Assembly: GCA_038496445.1 (NCBI GenBank)
Contig: JALMLS010000416.1
Location: 80,167-144,166 of the forward strand
From: Trichosphaerium sp. ATCC 40318
Lineage: Eukaryota; Discosea; Flabellinia; Trichosidae
DNA length: 64,000 nt
Direction of reading: 5' to 3'
Shown: piece by piece, positions 34,351 through 46,316 of the stretch
Layout of the letters: each line of letters starts with the position of its first letter
How positions within the stretch are numbered: position 1 is the first letter of the stretch
The notes under the pieces: generated by a model
The model's input: only the letters and a program-made list of their open reading frames with translations
What the model was told of the DNA's origin: nothing
Database searches by the model: none
Translations under genes and position numbers: made by a program

Positions 34351-36695
34351 TTAGTGTTCACACAAAGAAAAAGATCTCTCCCATTTCTGGTTTTCTGAGT
34401 TTACGTGATATTTGCGTTCATCCATCAATGCCAATCTATGACCACAAGCTTCGTCCCAAGTCATTCCAGACTGCGCATAGCTAACGATCATCTGTATCAG
34501 CTCAGGAGGAATTTGTTTACCTACAAACGTTTCAGTTCAAAAAGGGACGGTTAAAGTTCTGACCTAGTCTGTTGAATACAAGCATGAGAGTAAATGTAAG
34601 TCTTCTTGATCTTACGCCCCATTGTTGCTCGGGCACTTCTTTTGTTGATAGTATTGGTACATCTGGGTTGACAATAAAGAAACAAAGAATTTTTCTGGAT
34701 TGCATCATGTTTGAGATGTTGTGAAGGGATACAACTTGGTGCTGTAAATCGTTTGGGAACACAATCAACCTTCCTAATAGTTCTTAGTTGTTAACGCAGT
34801 ATATAATCGACAAAAAACCTTGAAATGTGTGGCCGACAAGTTTTGGTATAAAAGAAGATTCAAAAAAAGAACAAATGCAAGTGTTTTTTCAAATACCGTG
34901 GTTTGTTTCTACAGATCCAAGGATTACGTTGTTTGTCCACTCGCGTCCTCCATCTTCTCCATCAGGTGCTGGATAATTACCTTCAACATCTCCTCTTTCA
35001 TCACCCTCACGCCAACGTCTGAAGCAAAGACCAGAATCATTAATTCCTATGTAGCTGGGTAAGTAACAAAAAAGGTATAGACAAAAATAACCATCTTACC
35101 TGGAGCAACAGAGTAGTAGAATATTGCTGATGCTACGATTTGTTCATGAAACATACCCTCAACATGCCTTTTTCTTTGTCAAAAAAAAAAAAAGGAAAAA
35201 AGTTCTGAGAAATAAAATGGTCGAAGTTCAGTCTGCCTGCGAGTAGATTGCTTGCAAATTAACGAATATGATGATAATAAATGAGTGTTGTGCGAAATCA
35301 AGGAATTGGTAAAGATTTGAAGCAACATTTAAAAAACCTACCATGAGCCTTGATACACCTAAAAAAATACTTATCAGCACATGTCAATGTTGAAGGCAAA
35401 CGCACATCTCCTGGTTTAAGTGTGTAGTTTGCTGCTTTTACTATCACTTGAACATTTCTTCCTGTTAATTCGTACTCTGGAACATGAGGCACAACTTTAT
35501 CAAATACTTGCTCAAGTGTTTTGTAAAATGGCTCATTTGTGTATCTATCGACATTGTTGACATATCCTTCAATTGAACTTTTACCATTTTTATCTACTTT
35601 AAAATTCGTAGGTAGCCATTGGTACTTTGATGTATCTTGCTGCTTTTTATTTCTTGAATGGTAGTAACTAATAGTAAATTAGACAACGTAAAGACAACAA
35701 AGACTTCAAAAAAAAAGGAAAAAAAATAAAACTAGTTTTTTGTGTGGTAACAAATGATCCCCGCAGTGCTCCTCGGGGCAGACGTAATGATTAAAATTAA
35801 TGGTTTTATATGAAACAGAGTTAGATAAAGCCAATCAGTTATATTACATTTGAAGTGACATACGAAAATAAGACTTTTAAGTCAAATGCAAAATCAACAG
35901 AAAAAAAACCGATAAACCAGTCGTACTAATTGGTTTCTTCGTATGGTCTTTTTGGGCGCTCTCCAAATCTCTTCAAATCCAATAGCTTCTTATCAGTCTC
36001 AGGTAATACCTCAGAAATACCGGCAATGTAAGGAAACATAGAAGGATGAATGATATCCTGAACCATCTCATTTGTGTTTGGATGAAAGTCAGGTTTACCT
36101 TGTAAAACACGATTAGTATTTGCTTGAAACCAAAGCTAGTAGTCAACAAAAATAGCTTGCATTCTTTCACAACAAAGTCTACAATGGCACATAGCAAATC
36201 AAGTGTTCGAAGACATAAGAAAGTCATTGTTAAGCCGAAAAAAAAAACTTTTGAAGGAAAACGGGTTACCTGTCTGTGCAAGCTCATCTAATTGCGATTC
36301 GACCTTTGCTCTTAGATCTTCTGGTATCAGATCATCTGATACAAATACTCGCTCGTAGCGTAATTGTTGAGGCGTCACAAAATGGGATTGGTTGATTTCT
36401 TGGACCAGTTCCTCGAAAGCTTGTAAAAGGATGTTTGATTTGACTCCTTGAGCAGCTAGTTCGTCAAAGTAACGACCACGAATCTCATAATCCAACACCT
36501 TTGTTCTCCAAAGCAATTTTTGTTGTATTACCTTTTTAACAGCGTCTACGCTGTTGAGATCCGTTTTTGGGCGTTTCGCGTCTTGTTTAGAGCTATCATC
36601 TGTTTCAGCACTACGTTTACGCTTAGGAGGCATTGTATAGTTAATCAGCGTGGTGGAGCGGGTGTGGGCGCTTGTTAAAATAACTTGTAACATAC
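34337..36695. repeat. duplicated 2.3-kb unit B (DUF4246 gene)
   Basis: Second copy of the unit at 29716-32024, same strand, about 4.6 kb away. Similarity covers coding and intron sequence and breaks off near 36695, just upstream of the start codon. Local differences are mostly substitutions and small indels in introns. Confidence 0.8.
34351..36633 (-). CDS. DUF4246 domain protein, paralogue B
   Basis: Paralogue of the gene at 29730-31964 with the same exon plan. It begins MPPKRKRSAETDDSSKQDAK and keeps the main DUF4246 blocks (LLWRTKVLDYEIRGRYFDEL, NQSHFVTPQQL, LIVFPNDLQHQVVSL, SRKILCFFIVNP). The exon after RFGERPKRPYEE uses a GTACGA donor aligned with that of copy A, and the frame stays open across the join (NYYYHSRNKKQQD), so the copy appears functional. 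The stop TAA is at 34351-34353. An upstream exon that may extend its N-terminus is listed at 36696-36986. Confidence 0.8.
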
Positions 36696-36986
36696 CTTAA
36701 CGAACTCAAGTACTGAGGGGTTGTCATCATGGTGGAGTGTAGGATTACTGTAACCAACGTTACGGTTTAGCGTCTTACTAGAAATCGTTTTCTTGGCAAC
36801 TTGCAAAAACCGTTGTGGAAGTGGACGTTTTAACTCTTTCCAACGTGAGTGGAAGCCAGTAGTCTGTTTTGTAACTGTAGTGGACAACCTTGTAAGGCAA
36901 CAAGAGCGCCTGAACAAAGAGATTTGTCCAAACTGGTGCGACAGAAACGACTTCAGTTTTTCGACTTTTGAAAACAAATGTAACAT
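36696..36986 (-). CDS. possible upstream exon (presequence-like) of DUF4246 paralogue B
   Basis: An open frame from ATG 36986 encodes about 97 residues with a mitochondrial-presequence look (MLHLFSKVEKLKSFLSHQFG, then Arg-rich FRRSCCLTRLSTT), followed by FHSRWKELKRPLPQRFLQVA, and ends VLEFVK exactly before a good GTATGT donor. An acceptor-like CCTCCTAAG inside the start region of paralogue B would join it in frame to RKRSAETDD. Nothing like it precedes paralogue A. It may instead be a separate small gene or chance. Confidence 0.3.
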
Positions 36987-37140
36987 CACGGTTGTACTTA
37001 AAACTAAATAATTATACAAGTGCTTTGTTTTTAGAACATTGTAGCAGGTTCATTCACAGGATCTTGAGTTCGACATCATTTTTTTTCGTGGCACGTGTTT
37101 GTTTTTTGAAATTTTTTTCTCTTTGTCAAGCTGTTTCGTT

Positions 37141-37670
37141 TTATACAATTGCTTGATCTTGGTCATACAATAGTGCCCTTCGTTCTTCATCTGTTTTAGG
37201 CTTGTAGCATATACAACAGCAAAGAACGCACCAAGTGATTATAGAGATTTCAATTATAACAGAAACAATACCAGCAATAATAGCAATGATTGTCCAATCA
37301 GTTATTGGCTCTAAAAAGAAAAATTACGTTGTTGAACGTCATTCTCGTCTCAAGGCTTACCGAGTATCTCTGCAGTAGGTGAAAACGTTGGATATTGCGT
37401 AGGAGCCTGTGTTGTAGGTACGTGAGGTGCTTGTGGAGGGAATGTTGAGTTTGTTGTTGGCGCAGTCCCTGCAAGGTACTGAGCTTGTAAAATATCACGT
37501 TTTTGGTACCGTTTCCCAAGTGTGCTGCACAAATATGCGTTAAAAACAATACCACGTATACCAGGTAAAAGGATGCAGCGTTTATATACATTACTAACAT
37601 TCAGGACTAATGACTGATGGTTGACAAACGGAACGATCTTTTTGAATTTTTCACAAACATCAGATCTCAT
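37141..37670 (-). CDS. small single-span membrane protein with PT-rich stalk
   Basis: The C-terminal exon codes a clear membrane span (WTIIAIIAGIVSVIIEISII) followed by a Cys-rich juxtamembrane stretch (WCVLCCCICYKPK), a likely palmitoylation site, and a short acidic tail ending DQDQAIV with TAA 37141-37143. Before it lies a Thr/Pro stalk (APTQYPTFSPT) like that of the EGF membrane protein at 5954-9718. The N-terminal part (MRSDVCEKFKKIVPFVNHQS) has no clear signal peptide; the real start may be an unseen exon, and an intron may run from GTATAT near 37588 to TGTGCAG. It is type I in layout; family not recognised. Confidence 0.45.
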
Positions 37671-37693
37671 TGAGCTCGCTAAACACGCTAACA

Positions 37694-37900
37694 ATGACAA
37701 ACGAGATTCATGTTCGCGAATACGTCATATTCTATCAAGCAATGAAACAAAGCGAAGCTGAAATGAAAAACAACGCCACCAGAAAAAACAACATTTTTTC
37801 ACGCGCTAAAAAAACCTACGTTTACAAGTGAGTGTTGCAACTATTTCAGTTTTTATTAAGAACACCAATAGTCACCAAGGTGTTATTGCAGTGGGCTTAG
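37694..37900 (+). CDS. possible small plus-strand gene
   Basis: Starting at ATG 37694, a Lys/Asn-rich frame (MTNEIHVREYVIFYQAMKQS, then FSRAKKTYVYK) ends at a strong GTGAGT donor at 37828. After an acceptor near 37860 the continuation TPIVTKVLLQWA reaches a stop. The total is about 60 residues. It is divergent to the stalked membrane protein and has no recognisable domain. It could be a real small protein or chance. Confidence 0.25.
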
Positions 37901-37963
37901 GGAAGGTTAAAAATCAAATACAAGGCAAGTTTTTTATTTGTACTTTTTTTTGACATGTTATTG

Positions 37964-40900
37964 TTAGAAGCCTATGTTTGCTTTGTATACTCTCTTCCCT
38001 TTCCATTTTTCTCTAATATCTGTATCGTATCTTTCAGATACTTGAATCAACTCACTTGTCATTTCATCTCTCATACTATCTTCAATATCATGACACGAAT
38101 AAACGCCAACATTTACATCCTACAAGAAAAAAATCAGAAAAAAAAACTTCACAACGATGTGTAAAACACTCCGTTTGGATAAAATCCGCCTCTCATACCT
38201 CTGCATTTTTGCTGATATCATAAAGGAAGTATCCAAGATTTTCAGATACATTCATACGTGTCATTAAATTGACACCTTTAACAATAGGTTGAACTTTTTG
38301 ACCTAAATAAAGAAGTTAACATTGTAGGTATGGCTTAATTGTTACTAGGTGTTGATTAGTACCTTGAAGTTCTTTAAGGGGTACAGATCGACCTCCATTG
38401 TTGTAAAAGTCTTTTGGGAGGATTCTACCAACAACAGAAACATCAGGTGTGAACATTTGAGGAAACGCTGGTGATAGTACAAAACATTGCTTTTCTGAAG
38501 CTCTAAAATATGTAGTAAGCATCAAACCATGTGATATGCTACAACAAATATCTGACAAGCAAATGTGGGTATAATAGTTTGAAGAAAAGAACACAGTGAT
38601 CATTGTGTTTGAACACTGAAAAGTTTGCGTATTCTTTCACTTTTTAACCCAAGAATATTTTAGCTTACCTTTGCCGTACTAGGCATTTATAGCGACCAAA
38701 GTAGTTATCAAACAAATCATATGAACTCTTATAATTCTTTGATGTTTGAAAATAAGGTTCCAAACCTCGTAGCATAATAGACTCTGTCAATTGACCTACT
38801 TTTGTCTAAACAAAAAAATAAGAACAAGAAGAGAAAATAAAGATGACAAGTTCCAAGCTCTCTTGAGCTCATCTTGTCTCAGATACGCTTTAAAAGATAA
38901 AATACTATTCCAAGTATACCAATCACTAGATTAAACAGACGTACCTTTGTAACAAATGGATAGAGGCTCGATATTAAGTCAGATTCTGGTAGTGCTTTGT
39001 TATTTTTATTCAAAGCTTGTTCCAAACTCTCTTCTTCTCCCATTGGGAATGGAAATCCTACATCTAGAGCACCTATATTATGGCTTTCTCCAATAGATCC
39101 CAATTGTTGTAAAAGTCTATGCATTGGTGTAGCATTTTTGTCAAGTCTGAAAAAAAGCATTGTTAGTTCCATTAAACAAAAATGTAACTGCTAGCAGGTA
39201 CAAACTTGCCTGAACGGAAGTGTTGCATTATCAATAGCTGCACTGATAACAGCACTAGAATGGTAGGAAGACGAAAGCTATAAAAAGAGGTGTTAATACA
39301 GAACTCATGTGTTTTAAATTTTCGAAGAAAAAAGCGTACTGATGCAAGGTAAGGAAATGTTTCTTCTGTTAAATGATAGTTACTGACAGGAACAATAAAA
39401 GTTGCAAAATCCCGTAGAGCTAAGAATTGATTAGATACTTGAAGATTCTTGAGAAAGAATAAGGTAAAAGCGTACAATGAAGACAGAGTCCTGTGTTTAG
39501 ATAGTAAGATTCTAGTTGTTTCGCTGTTTCTTTCTTTTCATGGTAAGCCCACAAAAGAACAGGTGTGTTACCATACTCTTTGCGTATCTCTTCTAAGAAT
39601 ACTATACAATTCATGTTAAATTATTAAAAGATAGTGACATAGATAGCAAAGACAACAAGAATTCCTTTATGAGGTTGTTTTTTTTATTTGATTAAAAAGT
39701 TTGAGACTCAACTCCTTCGTTAGTCTTAGCTTACCGGAAGTGACACCTCCCCAACCATTATGTATATCAGCAAATAATTGTATGCCTTGCATATGATCAC
39801 ATTCTTCGGCAAAGTAACGAACCCTATCGATCATCTCATCCAACTAGTAGCAATTTCAACTTAATCGTCTAGTATTTGAAAACAGCTCAATTGATGGGTT
39901 GCGTACTTGATCAACGTCCTTTGTTATTTCGTGACCTTGTTGCCAAAAATCAAAGTCATCGCCATAACGAACACCGTTCATAGCATACAAAGACTTTGGA
40001 TGATACTCTGTATTTACATAATCGCTCCAATGCTTAACAGTATTTTCTGATAGTCCAAAATCGTATGCTGTATTTGTTCCAGTTTTATTGGACTATATAT
40101 GACTGTTAAGCACTATGAAATAACACACAATTATGCGCTAATATAAAAGGACAACATAATAAGCTTTTGATTTCTTGTAACCCAGCTGGGCGAAGAAAAA
40201 AAAACTACAAAAAAAAAATGGAAAAAAATAAGAAAAAAATAAAGACTGGAGAAAGGTTGTCGTTGAAGCCTCTTACCACAATTTTATAATACATCTCAAG
40301 TTCTTGTTCAATATCATCAATATCATATTGAGCATCCATTAACCTTAATCGTTCGGCACCTATAAAATTAAATCAATAAAAAACAAATAACAATTTTTGT
40401 TCAGTAACTCCATACCAGTCACAGCATCTTTTGATAAGTTTGCTACTTCTGTTTTCAATTGTTGCAATTTCTTCTTCTTAGCATCAACTTGTGACGGTAA
40501 TTGTTGTCCAAAAGCACGTGCTTGTACTACTGCACTCTCCTACAAAGCACGATAAGCGACGAAAACGAGGTTGGAAATAAATTAAGAAAAAATCATTCTA
40601 GGCCTTTCCAAAAAGCATCTAGCTCAAGCGTACTAGTTGAATAAGTCTTCTGACGCGCTGATAAACGCTTGAGGAACCACCTTGGTCAATACGCGTTGAT
40701 CTACCTTGCCTGAAGGATTGTTAAAAGGCTAATACTGTTACGTAGGACTAAAACGAGTGGTTTTAAGGTGGTGAAACGTATTGACATACCATGTTGCTGA
40801 ACTGGCTTGTTGAGGTACTCCTGTCTCTCCACTTTTATTTACAGAGCGAAATCCGCCTGTTGATTCGAAAATAACGGATCTAGGAAGAAACTACAATAAT

Positions 40901-41119
40901 TTGTAAATAAACGATAGAATAGTTATTCCATACGCGTCCTTTACGCTCTACGAACAAAGAACGTTTATTAAAGTCCGCATTCTTGTACTCTAAAAGCGCT
41001 GCCTACAATACCAAGTTAATCAACGCGTAATGGCCATCAATAGCGCTTACCTGAGTATTCCAGTAGTGCGTTGCTATATTATTTGAGTTAGGACCTATCT
41101 GTACTGTAATAATCTCCAT
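37964..41119 (-). CDS. Misato / DML1 family protein
   Basis: Homologue of Misato (animal MSTO1, yeast DML1), a tubulin/FtsZ-fold protein needed for mitochondrial distribution and inheritance. The start at 41119, MEIITVQIGPNSNNIATHYW, is the family's conserved N-terminus (Gly and Asn of the nucleotide-fold first loop, then the TH-W motif). Further family blocks: KHWSDYVNTEYHPKSLYAMN, DDFDFWQQGHEI, MQGIQLFADIHNGWGG, YGNTPVLLWAYHEKK, SLYPFVTK, and the C-terminal REKWKGKRVYKANIGF with TAA 37964-37966. About a dozen exons. A coiled-coil insert (KKKLQQLKTEVANLSKDAV) precedes the central domain. It is probably cytosolic on the mitochondrial surface. Confidence 0.82.
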
Positions 41120-41556
41120 AGTTGTCAAGATGCTGATTTAATAAACAAACTGTCCAAATTATGCCATTTTCTCGTCGAATTTTTTAATTTGTTGTATCAG
41201 AAAAACCGTCAAAAAATTAACAGAAAACTCGTGTTTTTTTGGAATACTCACGATTTCTTTTAAACGTGCGTTCTATGTAAGAGGTTATTAAATCACGTAG
41301 AGGTTGTAATAGTTTTTTTCTGGCTATATATGAGCAATTAAGTTACATCTACAGATTGGAGTAAGTGTTTGTGTTTTGAGCTATTTGTCCGCTTTATCAA
41401 TATACATTTATTGTCTTACATAGAAAATAATTTAAAGACGGTCTCAAAGGGGCTGATATTAACACATATAGTATGTTTTCAATGTCAGAAATTTATTTGT
41501 TACAATGCGAAACAAGGCCAAAAATAAAAAACCAGGGTTCAGAAAAAAAAAGTTAT
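41120..41556. other. intergenic, no gene recognised
   Basis: About 440 AT-rich bases between the Misato start and the 3' end of the receptor kinase, both on the minus strand. Nothing beyond the promoter side of Misato is apparent. Confidence 0.5.
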
Positions 41557-44500
41557 TTACAGATTATCACTACCACCATTTAAATTATGGGTTAGTAGTT
41601 TCAAAATATGTTCAAAAGATGGTCTCTCATCAGGATCAAATGACCAACATTCAAGTAATATATCATATAACCAAGCAGGAGTACGTGAAGGTATTACAGG
41701 GTGATACCCTTCATCACGAATTTTCTTTAAAGTAGCCAACATATCTTGTGCATTAGCATGTGGCTCTATACCAGCCTATTGAAGAATATCAGTTAGTGAC
41801 TGACATACTCTTTTAATAATTCGATTTACCAGTAGTTCATATGCGACACACCCAAACATCCATGTATCTGATGCAACAGAGTACACACGTGAAAGAGATT
41901 CTGGAGCCATCCAACTGAAAGTTTGTTTTAGCCTAACTATGAAAAAAGTTTTTTTTTACGCTTACCGTACTGGCCCTACATTGGCTTTTGTCATGCCTTT
42001 ACCTGATTTTACTGTTCTAGAAAATCCAAAGTCTGATACTTTAGGTATCAGTGTATTATTGGTCTGTTGTAAGAGTATATTTCTACAAGCCAAATCCCTA
42101 GCCAGATTAGCTTTTTTTTTGGAAGAATTCTAGCTTTGTTGCAACACGCCTATGAATGATTTTCTCCTTGTGTATATGTAAAACACCCCGTGCTATACCT
42201 ATTAACATAGATACACACATTTCTATACTTATACGTGGTCTTGAAAATGCTATAGCATCAAGAGAACCTCCAGAAAGGTACCTTAAGATAAAGTTAACTT
42301 GGCTGTATTTCTTTTGTCTAAAATTAAACCGTACTCCATAACAAAACAAGTCATAGTATCATCGAGTACAATACCATAAAGTTGAACTACATTTGGATGC
42401 GGTCTCAGTTGATTCATTACACTAATTTCTGATATAAAGTCAGAAAGTAATTCTTGCTGTACTTCCAATCCTGTTTTTACAGCAACGTCAATCGCTCTCC
42501 ATTTCCTGTTTTAGAAATAAGTTTAAAACATTCACAATAATATTTTAATAATTTTACCCTTTATGAACAACGCCATAGGTACCTCTACCTAACTCGTTAC
42601 CTATCGATACTTCACTTGAGTCTATTTTCCATTTTTTCAAAGCAGCATTTCCGAAATCTTTTTCATACTTTGCACAAACGTTATGAATAGCCTCTTCTTT
42701 TGTTGTGAGGGCTGTGTTATCATATAAAGTAGAGTCTAAAAAGTAAAGAGTAAATCAATTATTATCTGTCTGTGAGTGCCAAGCTCTTAAGTTTTTTGGT
42801 GTACCATTTTCCGACTTCCTAATTTTAAACACAACAAATACAGTAATTATGGCTATAATTATTATCACAGCTATTGTTACACCAACTAATATTGGTACTA
42901 TATTAAGAGATTTTCCTTTTTGATTATCTGAAGTCTCTTCTGTTGGTGGTACAGGTGGGAGAATATCCACTAAGAAAAAAATGAGAATATGTATTCCCAA
43001 AAGAAAAACATACATTGCCATTGTTGGACAAACGGTTTCGCATCAAAAGTCAGGAATTGATTAGTAAAAGTAACCCAAAGAGAGTTTCTATCTTCAATGA
43101 GAATACTTCCGGCCACTATGAAAAAGTGAGCAATCATTGAAAATATACAAGGTGCAAATAAAAGAATATTATTCTCCTTACTTCCAACAGCGAATATGCC
43201 TCCATCAGTGATAGTTTTGGATACATATAACAGTGATGTATCATTTATGCCTTTTATAACCAAGTATAAAGGTTCATAGGCACGTGCTGTAAGGCCTCCA
43301 AAAGAGTATCCAAGTACGCACATATCGCCAGCAGGAAGCACAGAATAAGGGCCAAAACCATGGATGTATAAGTTCCCTATAATAATATCTACAAGCTCTA
43401 TATTATAATTCTCTGTTACTTCTGCAATACTGTAGTTAAGCATATGTATTGTGACTAGAAAAGAGCGTTAGCACATACAATCGTAGGCTAGTTTTTTGGT
43501 TTTTTGTAATTGTTTTTTTGAAAAAATTACCTTTAACAGATGTGGGTAAGACTTCGTCAAGTACCTGATTTGTTTGTATCAGAGGATTTGTCAAACCTAC
43601 GTATAAATAATTAGTATGTAATAATGATGAATTTTACGTACTAACTACGAGTTGTTGTTTGTTTTCGGTGTGCGTAAAAAAGAAATGAGATATGTATTTA
43701 TGAGCTAACCAGTCTCCTTTTGTGTTATTTAATGGGTTCAAAACTTCTCCAATATCATTAAAAGATATATCCAAAGTTTTAATAAATAATTGATCGCCTT
43801 CAAGCCAAGCCATAACAAGATTTTCTCCATTCAATACAATCTTTGGGCATTTTATTGAAGAATTTCTTGGAATTATTCTTTCATTCGTAATCCGATCAAA
43901 GTCAATGGTACGCAGGTGAAGTATTGTATCATTTTCATAATCTACGTTGACTATAACACATGTTGTATTATCTCCGAATACTTCAAAGTCCATCAACTGA
44001 GCATACGCGAAATCTGAAGTCGGCCTGTAAAAAACCAGAATTAAAAAAAACCCTTCACAACTTGCTCGTTTGTTTAAACTGAGCTAACTTTGACTCACTT
44101 ACCACTTTGAGGTAGAAAAGAGTGCAGTCTGATTATATGTTCCTCGTGGTATATCTAAGTCTATTGCATATACTTGTTGTCTAGGGTCAGGCTGGCTCGG
44201 TGATTTTTCATGAAAAACATGCAAGCAATGAACCGTGTCAATAGAAGTGAATGTGCAATACAACAGCCTTTCTGTTCCAGTCTCAGCAAACCTAGAACTA
44301 TTTGTGATCATAGGGTCATAGTACGATACATTTCCCATGGGCCTAACAAGAATTTAACGGCTGTTAAGCTAAGCGAAGCGGAAACTAAGTTTTTTCGAGT
44401 TGTTGGCTTACCAGCAATCGCCTAATGTAGTAAGCTTGTTATTATCGTCCATGCGCTGTATACTAAGGCATGACGGAGCTGTACTGAGCTCGTTTTTGAT

Positions 44501-44728
44501 TTCAATGATGCTCAGAAAATAATATTTTCCGTCTGTGGTGTTTAACGCTGAAATAGCTGAAAATGCGTTCTTTAGATCCTCTACTTAGCGTCAGATTACG
44601 TTTTGTAATTATTTCGCGAAGAATTCTTGATTACCGCCAGGTACGGCTCGTAACGTGTTTATAGGGTATTGAGCGCTACATAGAGCAAGAATTAGAGCTA
44701 CAGCAAGTATTTTCGTATACAAGAACAT
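41557..44728 (-). CDS. receptor protein kinase, tyrosine-kinase-like
   Basis: A single-span receptor kinase. The ATG at 44728 gives the signal peptide MFLYTKILAVALILALCSAQ. The ectodomain of roughly 500 residues is rich in beta-strand-like segments (KYYFLSIIEIKN, ENLVMAWLEGDQLFIKTLDI) and may be a propeller. The span is IVPILVGVTIAVIIIIAIIT. The kinase shows the Gly loop LGRGTYGVV, VAVK (ATP Lys), HRDLACRN (catalytic loop, assembled over an exon join), SDFGFSR (metal site), GPVRWMAPES and SDTWMFGCVAYELL, and ends GGSDNL (TAA 41557-41559). HRDLAxRN and VRWMAPE are tyrosine-kinase-type motifs, but the activation loop lacks an obvious Tyr, so dual or Ser/Thr specificity is possible. One intron at the catalytic loop seems to use a GC donor (GCGTGT). 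Confidence 0.82.
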
Positions 44729-45031
44729 CTCATAGCGTTTAGAATTATCCCCGTGATGTATTAGTAGCCAGAAAACAATTAGTAGTTGTTGTATTGCCAA
44801 TAAGCCTATTTAATAGCATTTCATGAAATGCAGTTAAGTACTACCCCAAAAACATCTGTTTTTCCAACAATCGTGTTGCATCCTCTACACAACCTCCAAC
44901 AGCTACACTTGTGGTGAAGTAAAGACACATGCATTACAATACTATAACAGTATTTTTTTGTCTACCTATGCCTCAGAGGTATTTACAAGACAACATTAAA
45001 ACATCCTTGGATGGTAAAACTATTTATTATG
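44729..45031. other. short intergenic spacer
   Basis: About 300 bases between the receptor kinase start and the 3' end of the SAP-domain gene. No gene seen. Confidence 0.5.
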
Positions 45032-46316
45032 TTACATGTCTTTCCAAGGACATTTCTCAGGATGGCAAGTGAGACAAGGCATGCTCAAAGAAAATTGGTG
45101 CTCCCCGCAATCGTCGCAGTGCCATTCTCTATAATCACCTGTACATTCTCCAAATGACTCGCACTTACAACAGTGATTGTGAAACTTACCACAATCTACA
45201 ATGTAAATGTAAGCAGATTTTAAAAGACTCAGTTTCAGTCCATACCTGAGCGGAACTCTCCAGAGCATAGTTCTGAAATATAAAATCGTATATCGCAATC
45301 TTCACATTTAGAAGCACCTCCTCTAGGACCATTTTCGTCTTCATAGTCGCCACCGTAGTCAGGTTGCAAAATCTTTGTATAAAATAAGCCACATATTTCA
45401 AATATGACCGTACCAAGCGCCTGTACGTTGTAGTACATCCATCTTTTCCACACACCGGACAATCAAAAGTTCTGGGGAGTTTCTGATTGAGGTTTGAGGT
45501 TGGTAGTTTCAAGAATCTAGAAGCTAATCAACAAAATATTCCAACTTTACATTAAACAAAAAAATTATAAGCAATAAAATCTAAACGAACCCACGAGCAA
45601 TGGCAGCCATACAACACCAACTTGCTTCCGATACATGATGCTTAGCCATACCAAGAGACATCAGCTTTTGTTGCACTCTTCTAACTTCAGGAGGAAAAAC
45701 TTCGGATGTATTTGGTCCACATTGATATGGTCCATACCGCTGAAACCTCATGCCAATATGTCCCCAAAGCACAGGTGGCTTTTTCTGGTGTACTAAAAAT
45801 CCATTAAAACCTGAGAAAACTAAAAATCTGTGCCAGAGTTATTTTGAAGCGATTCTATTGCTTCAAGACACTACTACAGCCAAATAAAGTTTGCTGCTTG
45901 TAAGAAAATCTTTTCGAAGAAAAAAAAACACGTGTTTGCAGACGTTAGAATGTTTACCATATGGATCAAGAATACGGTCTATTAACTGTGATTTACGGCC
46001 TGATTTTGGGACGTTGAGTGCATCACAGATTACTTTTAATTCTCCAACTTTTTTTTCGTTTAATTCTTCCTCAGAGTACTCATCTTGTATTTCTCGTCGT
46101 CATCTGAAGAATCATCTACATTTAACCATATCTAAACGGTTTGTAAATGAAAAGAGCGTTTGTGCAGTTTTTCATGAAATACAAACCGTTGAGTGTTTTC
46201 AGTACCTTTCTGCGCTTTTCAGGCGAATTAGAGTCGTCTACGCGTTTTCGTTAGTTTTTGTTCTCAAAAGTGCCTTATGCACCTGGCGCTTTTCGTTTAC
46301 TGCTCTTCTTGCTCAT
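45032..46316 (-). CDS. SAP domain and Cys-rich zinc-binding protein
   Basis: A probable nuclear protein. The start ATG at 46316 gives a highly basic N-terminus (MSKKSSKRKAP, then SNSPEKRRK), a nuclear signal. A SAP helix-turn-helix for DNA or RNA binding follows: LKVICDALNVPKSGRKSQLI followed by DRIL. The middle holds PPEVRRVQQKLMSLGMAKHH and a second conserved-looking region. The C-terminus is packed with Cys/His pairs (CPVCGKDGC, KCEDCDIRFYISELC, HCCKCESFGEC, WHCDDCGEHQF, CLTCHPEKCPW), likely several zinc sites, and ends in TAA 45032-45034. An acidic stretch (VDDSSDDDEKYK) near 46100 may be exon or intron because the frame changes around it. The family is not recognised beyond SAP. Confidence 0.6.
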
